Origin: Rhynchopus euleeides
Lineage: Eukaryota > Euglenozoa > Diplonemea > Diplonemida > Diplonemidae
Assembly (NCBI GenBank): GCA_963210315.1
Contig: OY723297.1
Span: forward strand, 1,488,001 to 1,552,000
Length of the DNA: 64,000 bases
Direction: 5' to 3'
Part shown: positions 31,614 to 43,038 of the stretch, piece by piece
Layout of the letters: each line of letters starts with the position of its first letter
Numbering within the stretch: the first letter of the stretch is position 1
Notes under the pieces: model-generated
Databases searched by the model: none
What the model saw: the letters and a program-made list of their open reading frames with translations, nothing else
What the model was told of the DNA's origin: nothing
Made by a program: the position numbers and the translations under genes

Positions 31614-33688
31614 CCCCCCTTTACTCATCAAAGTGTATTTCTTCAGATTTAACCCCCTCCCCCCTTTCCCCCTCCCAAGTTAACCCCCCTCAGTCCAGCT
31701 CCAGTTCCCCTACACCCTCACAAGCCTCCCTCCCACACCGCCCTCTTCGATCTGCCGCCTTGTCTCCGATTTCTCATCTCCAACGCACCCACCGCGTACA
31801 CATACATCGACATTGATCCCCCCCCCCCTCTCTCTCTCCCCTTTGCTGCCCGTGCTGCTTCTGGCATCCCCAGGCTTCTGTTTGGCATGTTCACCCCAGC
31901 TTCATGGAGGTGCGATCTGCTGAGAGACAAGGGGGTGGCTTTTGTCAGAACGGGGGGGGGGGGGTTTTCAGGCAAAGCCTTCAGTGAGTGTTGTGTAGCC
32001 ACTCCGGTGGGGGGTGGGTGGGGGGTGTGAGCGAGGGTGCGGGGTGTTTCCCTCACCCCCTCCCTCCCCCCCTTCTCCCCCCGCGCTCCTCCATCCAGTG
32101 GGGGCTTTCGCTTTGTGTCACGGGTGTGGCAAACCAAAGTGTGTTCCCTTTGCAGCCAGTTGTGTGGAGCGGCTCACTCTTTGCCTCACTTTGCTGCACT
32201 TCTGAGCGAAGGCCCTCAGCGACCATTATACCTTTTGTACTGTTCGCATGAAGAGGTATTTTTCCCGTTCGTACAAACAAAGAACGCAACTCCGAGTCTT
32301 TTTTTGAGGTGCGTTCTACACTACTGCAGCAAGACATGGTCGTCATGGTCGTCTCTTGTAGAGACAGACGCTGGGTTTCCCTTCGTTTCCTACCCGCGAT
32401 ACGCTGCGCTGAAGCAAATTAGTGTGGCGTCAAACCCCCCCCCCCCCTGTTGATCACTGGTAATATGCGATGATGGATCTCCCCCACGCTGTGAACAAGC
32501 GAGATCCGCATACCCTGCACAACAATGTCTGGGCCCGGCCTATGAGGCAAACAAAATGGGAACCCGTTTTGTCTGCAGCCAACCACACACACGCACCCTC
32601 CAGCTGATTTGCACAACAAGACAAACCAGTTCCTGAGGGGCCCTGTCGGGATGGGGTGGAGGTCGGTGGGGTGGAGGTCGGGGGAAGGGGGAAGGGGGCG
32701 GTAGTGCCATGATTTTACATTTGGTTTGCGTTTTTTTACTGTTCTAACTTGCTAACCATTCTCCCGCCCCCCGGTGCCTGCTGGGTCATCCCTTTTCACC
32801 CTCCCCGCGTTCGCCCTTGAGTGCTTTCTTTTCGTGTGGGTGTATTTCTTCTTGGATTGCTTTCTCTTAAAATAAGAACACGCAAAACACTTCGGAAAAA
32901 AAGTATACTACTATGCGTCATTGCGCGCGCTGGAGCGGATTGCTGGCTCACTCGTCGTCAGATGATAGTGTTTTGAGTCACGAGGCGGTTGGTATTGTCG
33001 ATACAGGACAGCAAATCTTGATCTGTGGCTACACTCGTCACTCCAACAAGCATTCAGAACAGCAGAAGATGGGCATATGGGGAGAGGGAGGCGCAGCATC
33101 TATTGCCTCATGTTTTTCACAGCAAGATGATAGGTTCGTTTGCCAAGGCTGAGGGCGGCACTCGTCCACATGTCGCTGGGAACAGATTTACACTATCTCC
33201 GCAGTGGAATTGCGCTCTGGAAGTCACGTGTTGGCCAAGTCTGGCGTGTGATTTTCGTGCCAGTCTCCGGCTGCCGGTCCAAACACAAAAATAGGAAAGT
33301 GGCAAAAAAAAAGTGGAATAACCGTACCTCTCGACTTCAAGGCCCTGTCTCAGCTCGCACGTCAAACTCTGCCCGTTGCCGAAACCATCCGATGCAAAAC
33401 GCGCAACACTTGTCTGCGGGTGGGCGGGGAGCGGAGGCAGCGCAGGGACAAACTCGCGCCGACCGCACCACACACACACACCCCCCCCCCTCCGCCTCCG
33501 CCCGGTCTTGTGCTCCCTTCAAATTCGATTTCACTACCCCCCCTCCGCCCAGTCACACTACCTTCACAGCTGCTGCACTGCGAGCCCTCCCCCCCCTCTC
33601 CCTCCCTTGCCACGATCCACCCTGCCACCACCACCAGGCACACCCCCTGGGCCACAAGGCAGCCCTGCCTGCCCTGCCCTGCCCCACC
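31614..33688. other. Intergenic, no gene recognised
   Basis: 2 kb with C/T-rich tracts, a G run at about 31951 and a C run at about 32440. The open frame that covers the next gene extends upstream to 33140, but the upstream part is low-complexity. Confidence 0.45.
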
Positions 33689-34744
33689 ATGGCGGAAGGC
33701 ATCCTCCGCCATAGGCTGGCAAGCCTCGCAGGCATGCGTGACGTCTTCCTCGACGACGCAGAGTACCGGGTGGCGCGCTGCGAGGTCATCAAGACCTACG
33801 CCGCCGCAGCCCACAGCAGCGCCGCCGCCAGCAACCCCACCTGGGGCGAGCTGGATTCCGCAGCCGCTGCCGCCACCACCACCACCGCCGGCAGCTCCGA
33901 CACTCCTGACGGCACCGCAGCACCACTGCTGGCCAACCTGAGCGCTGCTGTGAAGCGCGAGCTTGGTGATGCCCTCCTCTCTAGATTCGCCGACGGCGGC
34001 GCCGCTTTCCAGGAGAAGGTTGCGCGCCTGGCAGACGAGGCGCTCGCCGGCGCCGGCGCCGCCTCCGCCGACGCCCCCACACCCTCCCTGGACCAGGTGG
34101 TTGCGGATGTGACAGCATTTGTGAAGGATGACCTCCCGGATCGTGCCAAGGCATCCTTTGTCTCCACGCTCTCAGCCCTCCTCAACACGTCGCTGTCGAA
34201 GCTGAAACCTGCGAAGCGACGGGCGCCGAAGGGGCAGCAGCAGCAGGGCCAGGGGGGCGATGCAGCAGAGCTGGGGGCGCAGTATTCGCCTGAGGCGGTG
34301 GCACGGTATTACAGCAGCATCGCGATGATGCAGCAGCAGCAGCAGCAACAGCAGGCGACTGCAGAGGAGGCTATCCGTGATGCTGCGGCGTTGGTGGAGG
34401 AGAGGCGGGCTGAGGAGGCAGGGTCAGCGAAGCCCGACCCACAGCACCGCTCGGGGAAGAAGCAGCAGCAGCAGCAGCAACGGCTGAAGCGCGGTCGGGA
34501 GGGGGAGGAGGTGGTGGTGGCGGCGGAAGGGCAGCCGCCACCACCGCCGCCGCCGCCGGGGCGGCCACCCCCTCCGCCGGCGCCGCGGCCGCCGCCGCCG
34601 CCGCCACCGCAGAAGAAGCAGCGGGTGGAGGCAGCTCCGCAGACCCCATTGGTGTGCTCTGTGTGCGCCACCGTGCAAGAGGGGTTTGACGAGCCCTCCT
34701 GCGAGCTCTGCGGCGCTGAGCTCTTTACCGAATCAGATGGGTGA
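33689..34744 (+). CDS. PolyQ/polyP protein with C-terminal zinc finger
   Basis: Single exon, 351 residues, with the start chosen at CACC-ATGG, a favourable eukaryotic start context. The N-terminal 50 residues (MAEGILRHRLASLAGMRDVF...) are helical; the middle is Ala/Thr/Ser-rich, then there are Gln runs (about residues 212-219 and 255-261), a basic KRGRE patch, long Pro runs (about 282-310) and KKQRVE. The C terminus has CSVC-x11-CELC (about residues 323-342), a CX2C...CX2C finger close to the RanBP2/zinc-ribbon spacing. The basic patches and the finger suggest a nuclear protein that binds RNA, DNA or ubiquitin-like partners, but no family is recognised. CAG and CCG repeats in the gene are likely length-variable. 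Confidence 0.7.
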   Translation: MAEGILRHRLASLAGMRDVFLDDAEYRVARCEVIKTYAAAAHSSAAASNPTWGELDSAAAAATTTTAGSSDTPDGTAAPLLANLSAAVKRELGDALLSRFADGGAAFQEKVARLADEALAGAGAASADAPTPSLDQVVADVTAFVKDDLPDRAKASFVSTLSALLNTSLSKLKPAKRRAPKGQQQQGQGGDAAELGAQYSPEAVARYYSSIAMMQQQQQQQQATAEEAIRDAAALVEERRAEEAGSAKPDPQHRSGKKQQQQQQRLKRGREGEEVVVAAEGQPPPPPPPPGRPPPPPAPRPPPPPPPQKKQRVEAAPQTPLVCSVCATVQEGFDEPSCELCGAELFTESDG

Positions 34745-35353
34745 TAGGTGAGAGCATGGCGTTTTTTTGAGAAAAATATCGTCGAACGATTTTTTTTCAA
34801 ACGTGCTTGGGGCCAGGGTGTGCCGGCTTGCCCCCCCCCAGTGAAGGGGGGGGGGGGGAGATGCCACCTCGTTTTTTTTGGCGCCGAATCGGATGCTGGG
34901 GGGTGGTCCGCACGAGGGGCGGGGTGGGAGGAGGAGGAGGCTAACCGGCAAGGGGGGCCAGCCGTCCCAACTTTGGGGGTCCAGTCCCATCCCCTCCTGT
35001 TCAGGTTTTCGCCAGAACATTGAGGCGTGAAGGGGAGTGGGGGGAGAGCGGGGCACATGCCCAGCGCTGTGTTTCGGTAGAGACTTGAGACACCATTCTT
35101 GTAGCCTTTTGTTCCCCCAGACCCTCTCCCCTCCCCTCCCAGACCCCACCACCCGTGCGTACTACGTGTCTTACTTATCATACTGCCATGCCACACCACC
35201 ACACCACATCAACAGGCCTGCTGCGAGGTGCGGGAGGCACGGGAAGGGTGGGCGGGTGTGTTAGCGTGTGTTTAGGGGAAGCGCTGGTGAGGCTATAGCT
35301 TCCAGCCCCACCCCCACCCCATATCTCTCTCTCCCACCCTTCGTCAGAACACG
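34745..35353. other. Intergenic, 0.6 kb
   Basis: No gene seen. Contains a G run (34845-34858). A pyrimidine tract ending GTCAG lies 8 bp before the next ATG and looks like a splice acceptor. Confidence 0.4.
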
Positions 35354-38300
35354 ATGTCTGGCCTGAAGCGGGCGGCGAGCGACGCCGCGGGGTCTTCGGA
35401 CTCAGCTGGCGGGCCTGCTGCACCTGCGGGGCTGGACTGGTCTGTCGGGAAGCGGCCCCGCGTGGAGGTGCCGGAGGCTGAGGCTGAGGCCGACACGGCT
35501 TCGCCCACCCCTGGGTCATCAGGGGTGGACAGCTCTGTGCCATTCACCAACGTCGTGCTGGGTGGCTTCTCGCAGATGAATGACGGGAAGGCCATGCTGA
35601 CGACGCGTGAAAGCATGTCGATACACAGTCCGCACAGCCTCCCGCAGTTCCAGCGACGACTCGCCAGCTTCTCCCTCAGCGCGTGGTGTTGGTGTGGGCC
35701 TCTGTGGAGCCCGCTCTGCTCACCGGTGGCCTGCGCGCAGCACGGCTGGTGGCTGTCGGGCTATGAGTGCCTCTCGTGCGAGCACTGCGAATCCAAGCTG
35801 GAGGCGCCGACAGCCTTCTCCGAAGCGTCTCTCGAGCAGTGGCATGTGCAGCTGCAGACAACACACAAAGAGTGGTGTCCGTACCGCACCTCTCGTTGCC
35901 CAGAGAATGGATTCACCCGCTTCGATGTGAACACTGTATGTCGGGCAAACGTTGCAGTCATTTTGTGGGGATTGTGCACGCCCGAGAGTAAGCTCGGTGC
36001 CCCCAGCTTAGTGTTTAACAAACCAGAAAAAAATGGGGTGTCGAACCTCTCTCTCTCTCTCTCTCTACACCTTACTTTTTACCACACCCGCTGATGCCAA
36101 GACACACACGCCCTCAATCTGCACGCTCCCTCTCTCTCTCTCTCTCTCCTCAGATCTGCTTCGACAACATGAAGGAGCGGTTCACCGAGCTGTGCGAAGG
36201 GACAGCAGAGCTGGGCGAGAAGCTCGTCCTGGAAAAATCCTGCGAGGAGATCGTCGAGAAGAGGCGGGCCCAGTTCGAAGGCCTGTGGAAGCAGTTCGGC
36301 GGCGAGGGTGACTTCTCCATGGAGACGCGAGGGGGTGCGTGCCTTGTCCTTGCGGTGTGCGGTTGGGTGATGTCCTCCTATAAGAAGCTGGGCCCCATTC
36401 TCTACCGCACAGCACCCGACGTGGTGTACAGCGACAGCATCCTCTACTGCCCGATGTGCATGGAGACCGTCTCCTCCTCGATCCTCCAGTTCGAAGGGTC
36501 GGCCGAGGTTGCCGAGAAGTACCGCCTCTTCCACCCCACCACAACACACCTGGTATGCCGCTCATCCAACGTGCATCTCCCCAGTTCTAACACCCACCAC
36601 CCCCCCTCGGGGGCCGAGCATGCCACACATAACGAGTGAAAAGGTGAAAAGGGGGTGTCAACCCCATCTCTCTCTCTCTCCCTCTGCTGTATTTTTACCT
36701 CCGCTTCTCGCCACCCACCCACGCCTTCTCACCTCCTCGCCTCACACCACAGCTGTACTGCCCGTTCTCACGGACACAGTCCTACCGTGGCAAGCTGCAC
36801 ACCATTTTCGCCAAGGAGGACACCGAGAAGCGCGTGGAGCTCACAGCCCCTCTGGCGGAGTGCGGCCTGCTTGGGAAGCGGAAGCACGACGAGGTGTCTG
36901 CCAGTGAGGCAGCGGACGACGCGGCAGGCTCCCCCGAGCAGAAGGCGGCATGCGCGCAGCGCGACCTGCAGGGGTATGAGTGGGTGCTGGAGGTGCTGCA
37001 GAAGCAGGGGGGCCCCACGGCGCAGCAGTGCACCACCTCGCTCAGCGCCATGCAGACCTTCCTGACGGACATGGCACGCCCACACATGGAGAAGAAGCGG
37101 AAGCGCACGCTGCTGGCGGTGCTGACTGCCGTGTCGGCTGCTCTCATCGCAGCTGCAGTTGCGACGCCTCCGCCGCCACCTCCTCCAAAGCCCGTTGCCG
37201 CACCGAAGAAGCCTGCGGCGAAGCCGGCACACCCTGCGGGAGTGAAGACCGCCACCACCAAGCCTGCGGCAAAGCCTGCTGGCCGTGGCATTGCCCCTAA
37301 GCAGGCCCCCGCAAAGAAGCTTGTTGTTGTCGGAGGTAGCACCAGCATCACCACCAGCAAGACGTCCCCCGCCCCGCAGGCGGGGTCGGCGACGCCGCCG
37401 AAGGTGGTTAATTTGGCGAGGCAGAGCTCGTGGGGCCCCCCCACGACGCCCACGACGCCTGCCGCCGCGACGCCTGGGAAGACGGTGAATCTCGGGGGGA
37501 GGCCCGCCGCAGCGGGGGGGAAGACGATCAGCCTGACGCCCGGCGGTGCCACACCCCCCGGAGGCAAGGTGGTGAGCCTCACGGGCAAGTCGCCCGCCCC
37601 CGCTGCCGGGAAATCGATCGGCGGGAAGTCCATCAGCCTCACAGGCAAGGGCCCTGCCGCGGCACCCCCGGGAAAGTCCATCAGCCTGACCGGCAAAGCC
37701 TCCGCGCCTGCGGCATCGCCAGGCGCTGGGGTGGCCGCAGCCTCAAAGGCACCTGCCGCTGCTGGGGGCGGGGGTGGGCCCAAGATGGTGAGCCTTGCGC
37801 CAAAGCCTGCGGCAAAGACAGTGAGTCTCACGGGCCGCCCTCTGGGCACCTCGTCCCCCACAGCAGGGACACCGAAGACCGTGAGCCTGACGGGAGGTTC
37901 GCCGGCGCCGAAGACGCAGCCAGCCGCTGGGAAGACGGTGAGCCTGACGGGGAGGACTCTGCCCTCCCCCGGTGGGAGCGGGGGTGTGAAGGGTGCGGCG
38001 GCGGCTGGGGGTTCCCCCGCGCCTGCCGCCCAGCCGGCGGTGGTGCCGGCGAAGGGCACTGTGAACCTTGGGGGTGTGAAAGGGGGTGTGTCGCCTGCGC
38101 CGAAGGCGGCTCCCGTGAAGTCGAAGGTGATCAACCTGTCGGGGGGTGCGGCAGCGGCGGGGGCCGCGCAGCCTGCCGCGGTGTCGCCGACAGCGGGGAA
38201 GAAGGAGGGCGCTGCGGGGGATGCGGGTGCTGTGGCAACACCAGAGGCATCGCAGCCAGGCACGAAGGGGCCTATCCCGAGCGCTCCGAAGGACGACAAC

Positions 38301-38900
38301 TCCACATTCCTGGTATGCAGTGGGGTGTGAGTGGGGGTTACCCTTCTCGAGATGTCGCACACACACAGCTGCTTCTCTCAGGAATCTCGCCGGTGTCTGT
38401 GTGTGTCTAATCCCCCTTCCCACTCATGCAAACCACACCACACCACACCTCCCCCCCGGCCACACCATCACACCACCGCCTCCTGACAGGATCTGAAGCG
38501 GAAGCTTGTTCTCCTGCAGCAGCAGAAGGCAGAGCTGAGCCAGCCGCCCGCGTCACCTCTTGTTAAGAAGCCCCCCGCAAAATCGCCTGTTGCGCCGAAG
38601 CTTGCTGCGGCAAAGGGTGTGGCGCAGGCGGGGGCGGGGCTTACGCCGCCGGCGGCGCGCGGGCGGAGCGTGAAGATGTCTCCCCCGGCACGCCCTGCGT
38701 CCTCCCCGGAGACAGCGCAGATCTCAAGCGGGGTTGGCGGTGCCATGGCTCCCCCTATGACTGCAACGTCGGAGGACCCTTTCAAGAAGATCCCGACCTC
38801 ACACCCAGCGGCGAGCACGCCACTCTCCCTCGGTCGCGGTCGCGGACGAGGCTTCACGACCCTGCCACCGAGCGGCAGAGGGAGAGGAAGGGGCTCCTGA
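35354..38900 (+). CDS. ZC3HC1/NIPA (Rsm1)-like zinc-finger protein, 4 exons
   Basis: Exons 35354-35935, 36154-36552, 36753-38312 and 38490-38900, all phase 0, with donors GTATGTC, GTATGCC and GTATGCA, give 983 residues. The C3HC finger spans about residues 120-180: CAQHGWWLSGYECLSCEHC, then W-H-x6-H, then CPYRTSRCP. A second module follows in exon 2: CGW at about 263, YCPMC at about 292, then FHPTTTHL joined by splicing to YCPFSR. This two-module order is that of ZC3HC1/NIPA and yeast Rsm1/Pml39-type proteins, nuclear proteins of the pore basket and cell-cycle control. Unusual additions are a hydrophobic stretch LLAVLTAVSAALIAAAVAT (about 446-464), then about 260 residues with a dozen copies of a K-[TS]-[VI]-[SN]-L-T-G motif, then a C-terminal GRGRGRG tail. 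The 36130-36150 CT repeat forms the polypyrimidine tract of intron 1. Confidence 0.88.
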
Positions 38901-39653
38901 TGGCATGCTCCGTGAGGCCAGCTATTCAGGGGAGACGTTGGAGGTGGAGAAGCAGGGGAGGGCATTCTCGGCACATGGGAGGTGTCTCCATTCGGGAACG
39001 GGAAGGGGTGAGAGTGGACTATGTTCCCGTGTCTGTCAGGGGGAGGGGGAGGGGGTGGGCTGTGCCATCTCTGACCGTTGCGATGCGGGCTGGGAACACC
39101 TGCGACACGTGTTGGACAGATGTGTGCGTCACGCAGGGTGGTGAGGTTCAGGGCGGCTTGGGGTGGGGCGAGGGCAGGATGAGGGGGAACAGCAGTGGTG
39201 TGGCAGTGAGGGACCTCGTCGATTGCGGGTTCCGGTGGGGAGTGGGGGGGGGGGGGGTGCAGGTGAGGTGCCTGGACTGTCTGCGTCTCAAAAGGGTGGC
39301 GGCGGGCAGAAACGTGTTGTAGAGGAGGGGAAGGAAGGCGGGGGGGTGGGGGGTGGGGGGGTACAGAGTGCACAACAGGGATGGAGGGGGGGCGGCTGTT
39401 CGCGGCAAAGGCAAATCTGTAAGTCAAGGTGTGGATGCGACTACGCGCGTCTGGATAAGGTCCGTGCGGTTGAGCTGCACAAATGAGAGCAGGGCAATAG
39501 GTCCCACCCCACCCCGACTAAGTTTATTGACATGCCGTGTTGCGAGACGTTGCATGTGCCCATAGCCGAGGCGCACGCAATGATGACTGCACTGCACTGC
39601 ACTGCGCTGCACCACACCCTCGCAGAATTCATCACAAGGTACTGGTATCAACA
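38901..39653. other. Intergenic, 0.75 kb
   Basis: G-rich on the plus strand (39240-39260, 39335-39390); no gene seen. An acceptor-like CCTCGCAG lies about 30 bp upstream of the pyrophosphatase ATG. Confidence 0.4.
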
Positions 39654-42600
39654 ATGACGACGGATCACCCGGTTGAGGGGGAGGCCCCTGCGGTATGCAC
39701 ACACCACACCCCAACCCCCGCACAGTGTTGTGCAGCAGAGAGGCACCGGCAGGGGGGGGCACGTGTGGCCTTGCGGTGTTGTTTGCAAGCTGTCGAGGAG
39801 GGGGGGGGAGGCCCGCCTGTGGCCTGTGCGTGCCATGTGTGCGTTTGTGCATCCCAAGGCCCCACCACGCACGCCCACACCACACCCCACACCCACACAG
39901 GTCGAGGTCCCGGCGACGGAGGAGGTCGAGGCCACGAAGGAGGTGGAGGCTGTCCCTGCGGCGGAGGAGGCGATGATTGAGGTCCCGGTGAAGGAGAAGG
40001 TGATGCAGCCGTGGGACCACGTGCCCGGGACGTCGACGACGGCTCCGAAGGCGATGGCGGTGCTGTTCGTGCTGCTGGGGTGCGCCGCCCTGGCCTTCGT
40101 GTTCGTGGCTGAGTACACGAACGAGTTCCGCCGCAACGACGAGTTCCACCCGACGCGCGTTGCCCTGCAGTCGCGCCACTGGTCGATGTACACGCGCCAG
40201 TTCGAGCCGGCCGGTCCCGCGACGTATCTGTTTGACGGGACAACGACGACGCTGGGCGAGCACCAGCGCCAGGCGGCCTGCCTTGCGTACGAGGCCAACG
40301 AGAAATCGATCTACTTCCCGAAGGGGAACGACGTGTTCCGCAGCAACATGAGTGAGAACGGGACAAACGGTGTGGCTCTGTACTACGCTGAGGCTTCCAC
40401 GATGAACATGGACTGCACGTTCCAGGTCCCGTACACGGCTGTGTGGGCCGCCATGGCGGTGTCCTTCTTCGGGTTCGCCGCAGTGTGCCACTACTCCGTG
40501 TCGGTGATGTCGCAGCCGCGTGGTACCGACGAGATGTCCAACCTGGCCCAGGTGATCCACCAGGCCGCGATGGAGTTCCTGCACATGGAGTACAGGTGGC
40601 TCGCCCCCTTCGTGTTCCTGCTGTGGATCTTCCTGTTTGTGGCGATTGACGGGCAGGAGAACGACTGGGTGCCCGCCTCGTCCGTGTCCTTCCTGATCGG
40701 TGCGGCCCTGTCTGCCGGGTGCGGGTACTACGGGATGCACATTGCGACGGAGGGCAACTGCCGTACGGCCGCTGCGTGCTACTCCAACGAGGAGACCGGT
40801 GTTGCCGCTGGTCTGCAGGTGGCGTTCCGCACCGGTGCGTGCATGGGTATCGGCGTTGTCAGCTGCGGTGTGTTCGGGCTGACCCTGTGCTACACCATCT
40901 TCGGGAACACCAACTCCCTCGGCGGGTTCGGGTTCGGTGCGTCCGCCGTGGCCCTGTTCGCACGTGTGGGTGGCGGTATCTACACGAAGGCGGCTGACGT
41001 GGGTGCCGACCTGTGCGGTAAGGTCGACAAGGACCTGGGTGAGGACTCCCCGAAGAACCCCGCCACCATCGCTGACTGCGTGGGTGACAACGTGGGTGAC
41101 GTCGCGGGTATGGGTGCCGACCTGTTCGAGTCGTTCGTCGGGTCTGTCGTGGCTGCCGCCGTGCTTGGTGCGCCTGAGTTCGGGACCAAGGGTGTTGCGC
41201 TTCCCTTCTACATTGTGATGATCGGTCTGGCGATCTCGATCATGTGCACGATGTACATCCGCGTGAACACGTCGGGCGGCAACGTGCCCACCCTGGACGA
41301 CCTTCTGGGTGCCATGCGCGTGAACGTGCTGATCGCCGGTGCGCTGATCACTGTGTGCACCCTGTTCCTGTGCATCTTCCTGTTCGAGGACGAGCGTGAC
41401 TGGCTGCGTGACCTGAACAAGCTGGGTGCGAACGACGCGGAGCGCTACTGGCGTGGTGTGCCCCTCACCAAGCCCGAGGAGATCTTCGACACTATGTCGC
41501 TGAACAACGTGCCGTTCGACCAGCAGAACCCCGGCGCGCGCCTGTTCGGGTGCATTGTGCTCGGGCTGGCCGTGGGTATCCTGATCGGGATGGTGACTGA
41601 GTACTTCACCAGCCACACCGACGAGCCCACGCAGTCCATCGGGCGGGCCACGGAGTTCGGGCCTGGGCCTGTCATCATCCAGGTATGTCTTCTTCAAGAA
41701 TCGTTTTGTTGTGATGTGTTGCAGATGCTCGTACGTACGGAGGGGCGAAGGCAGGGAGCAAAATACCACTCGTTGGCCTGATGAAGGGTGGTGTTTGTTC
41801 CGTTCGCCCCCCTTCCAACCTTGCAAAAGAAAACTGTTGGTGCAAGTGGTAGTAAACCAAGCACGCACAGGGAAGTCGTCTTCTCCATTCCTCCCTTGAC
41901 TCCCGAGTCGCACCGAAGGTGCTTGAACAAGTTTACTGAATGACTCGTGACACCCCTGCACCCCTTCTCTTGCGACACACAGGGTCTCGGCATGGGGATG
42001 TACTCCACGGTGGTGCCCCTGCTGCTGATTGTGTGCGCTGTGCTGGGTGCGTACTACCTGGCCGGGTTCTACGGTACCGCCATCTCGTGCGTGGGCATGC
42101 TCTCCACCCTGGGTGTGACGATGTCGACGGACGCGTACGGCCCTGTGTCGGACAACGCTGGTGGTATCGCTGAGATGTCCGAGCTGCCCTCGTGGGTGCG
42201 TGACTACACGGACGCGCTTGACGCCCTGGGCAACACCACCGCCGCCACCGGCAAGGGTTTCGCCAACGGGAGCGCTGTGCTGTCCGCCCTGTCGATCCTG
42301 ACCGCCTTCGCACGTGTTGCCGACATCGAGTCTGTGGACCTGCTGCGCCCGGTTGTCGTCGTGGGTGTGCTTGTGGGGTCGCTGCTGCCGTACGTGTTCG
42401 GTGCGATGACGATGCTCTCCGTGAACAAGGCGGCTCAGGAGATGATGGGTGAGGTGCGCCGCCAGTTCAAGGCCAACCCTCTGATCCTGTCTGACGACCC
42501 GGACCAGAAGCCCGACTACTCGCGCTGCATCCAGATCTCCACGCAGTCGTCGCTGAAGGAGATGCTGATGCCTGGTGTGCTGGCCATCTTCTCCCCGCTC

Positions 42601-43038
42601 GTGATGGGGTTCATTTTCGGGTCGCACTGCCTGGTCGGTCTGCTGGTGGGTGCCATCGCGTCGGGCTACCTGCTGGGTGTGATGATGAGCAACACCGGTG
42701 GTGCGTGGGACAACGCCAAGAAGTGGATCGAGGCTGGCGAGTTCAAGCTGGACGGCGAGGTGCAGGGCAAGAAGACCGACTGCCACAAGGCTGCCGTGTG
42801 CGGTGACACCGTGGGCGACCCGTTCAAGGACACGTCTGGCCCGGCCCTGAACATCCTGATCAAGCTGATGACGCGTTTCGCCTTCGTGTGCGCCCCCCTG
42901 TTCGACGACTCGTGGGACCTGTTCTACATCGGCCTGATCCTGCTGGGCGTGGCGCTGATCTGCGTCGCCCTCATCTACTTCGTGGTGCAGAGGCCCACCG
43001 CCACGGAGGAGGAGGTTAACGCGCCGGACGCGGTATGA
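39654..43038 (+). CDS. Membrane-bound proton-pumping pyrophosphatase (K+-type), 3-4 exons
   Basis: Hydrolyses pyrophosphate and pumps H+ into acidic compartments (vacuole or acidocalcisome). Exons 39654-39692 (13 codons), 39901-41682 and 41983-43035 give 958 residues; donors are GTATGCA and GTATGTC, acceptors CACAG. Substrate-site motifs are present: [15 protein letters not shown], then [16 protein letters not shown], and near the end WDNAKKWIE and [28 protein letters not shown] has Ala where K+-independent enzymes have Lys, so it should be the K+-stimulated type. It is longer than the usual 760 or so residues because of a roughly 60-residue acidic N terminus and a roughly 100-residue loop between TM1 and TM2. 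The stop at 43036-43038 overlaps a GTATGA; splicing there to 43136 would replace the last Val with Thr-Ala-stop. Codon use (GGT, GTG, AAG, AAC) is strongly biased, which suggests high expression. Confidence 0.95.

Noticed and set aside
36782-38362. 526-codon minus-strand Ala/Pro/Gly-rich frame
   Set aside because: Antisense of the K-S-V-S-L-T-G repeat region of the ZC3HC1-like gene.
39424-42786. 1120-codon minus-strand frame opposite the pyrophosphatase
   Set aside because: His/Arg-rich shadow of a strongly biased plus-strand coding region; it crosses real introns and has no domain.
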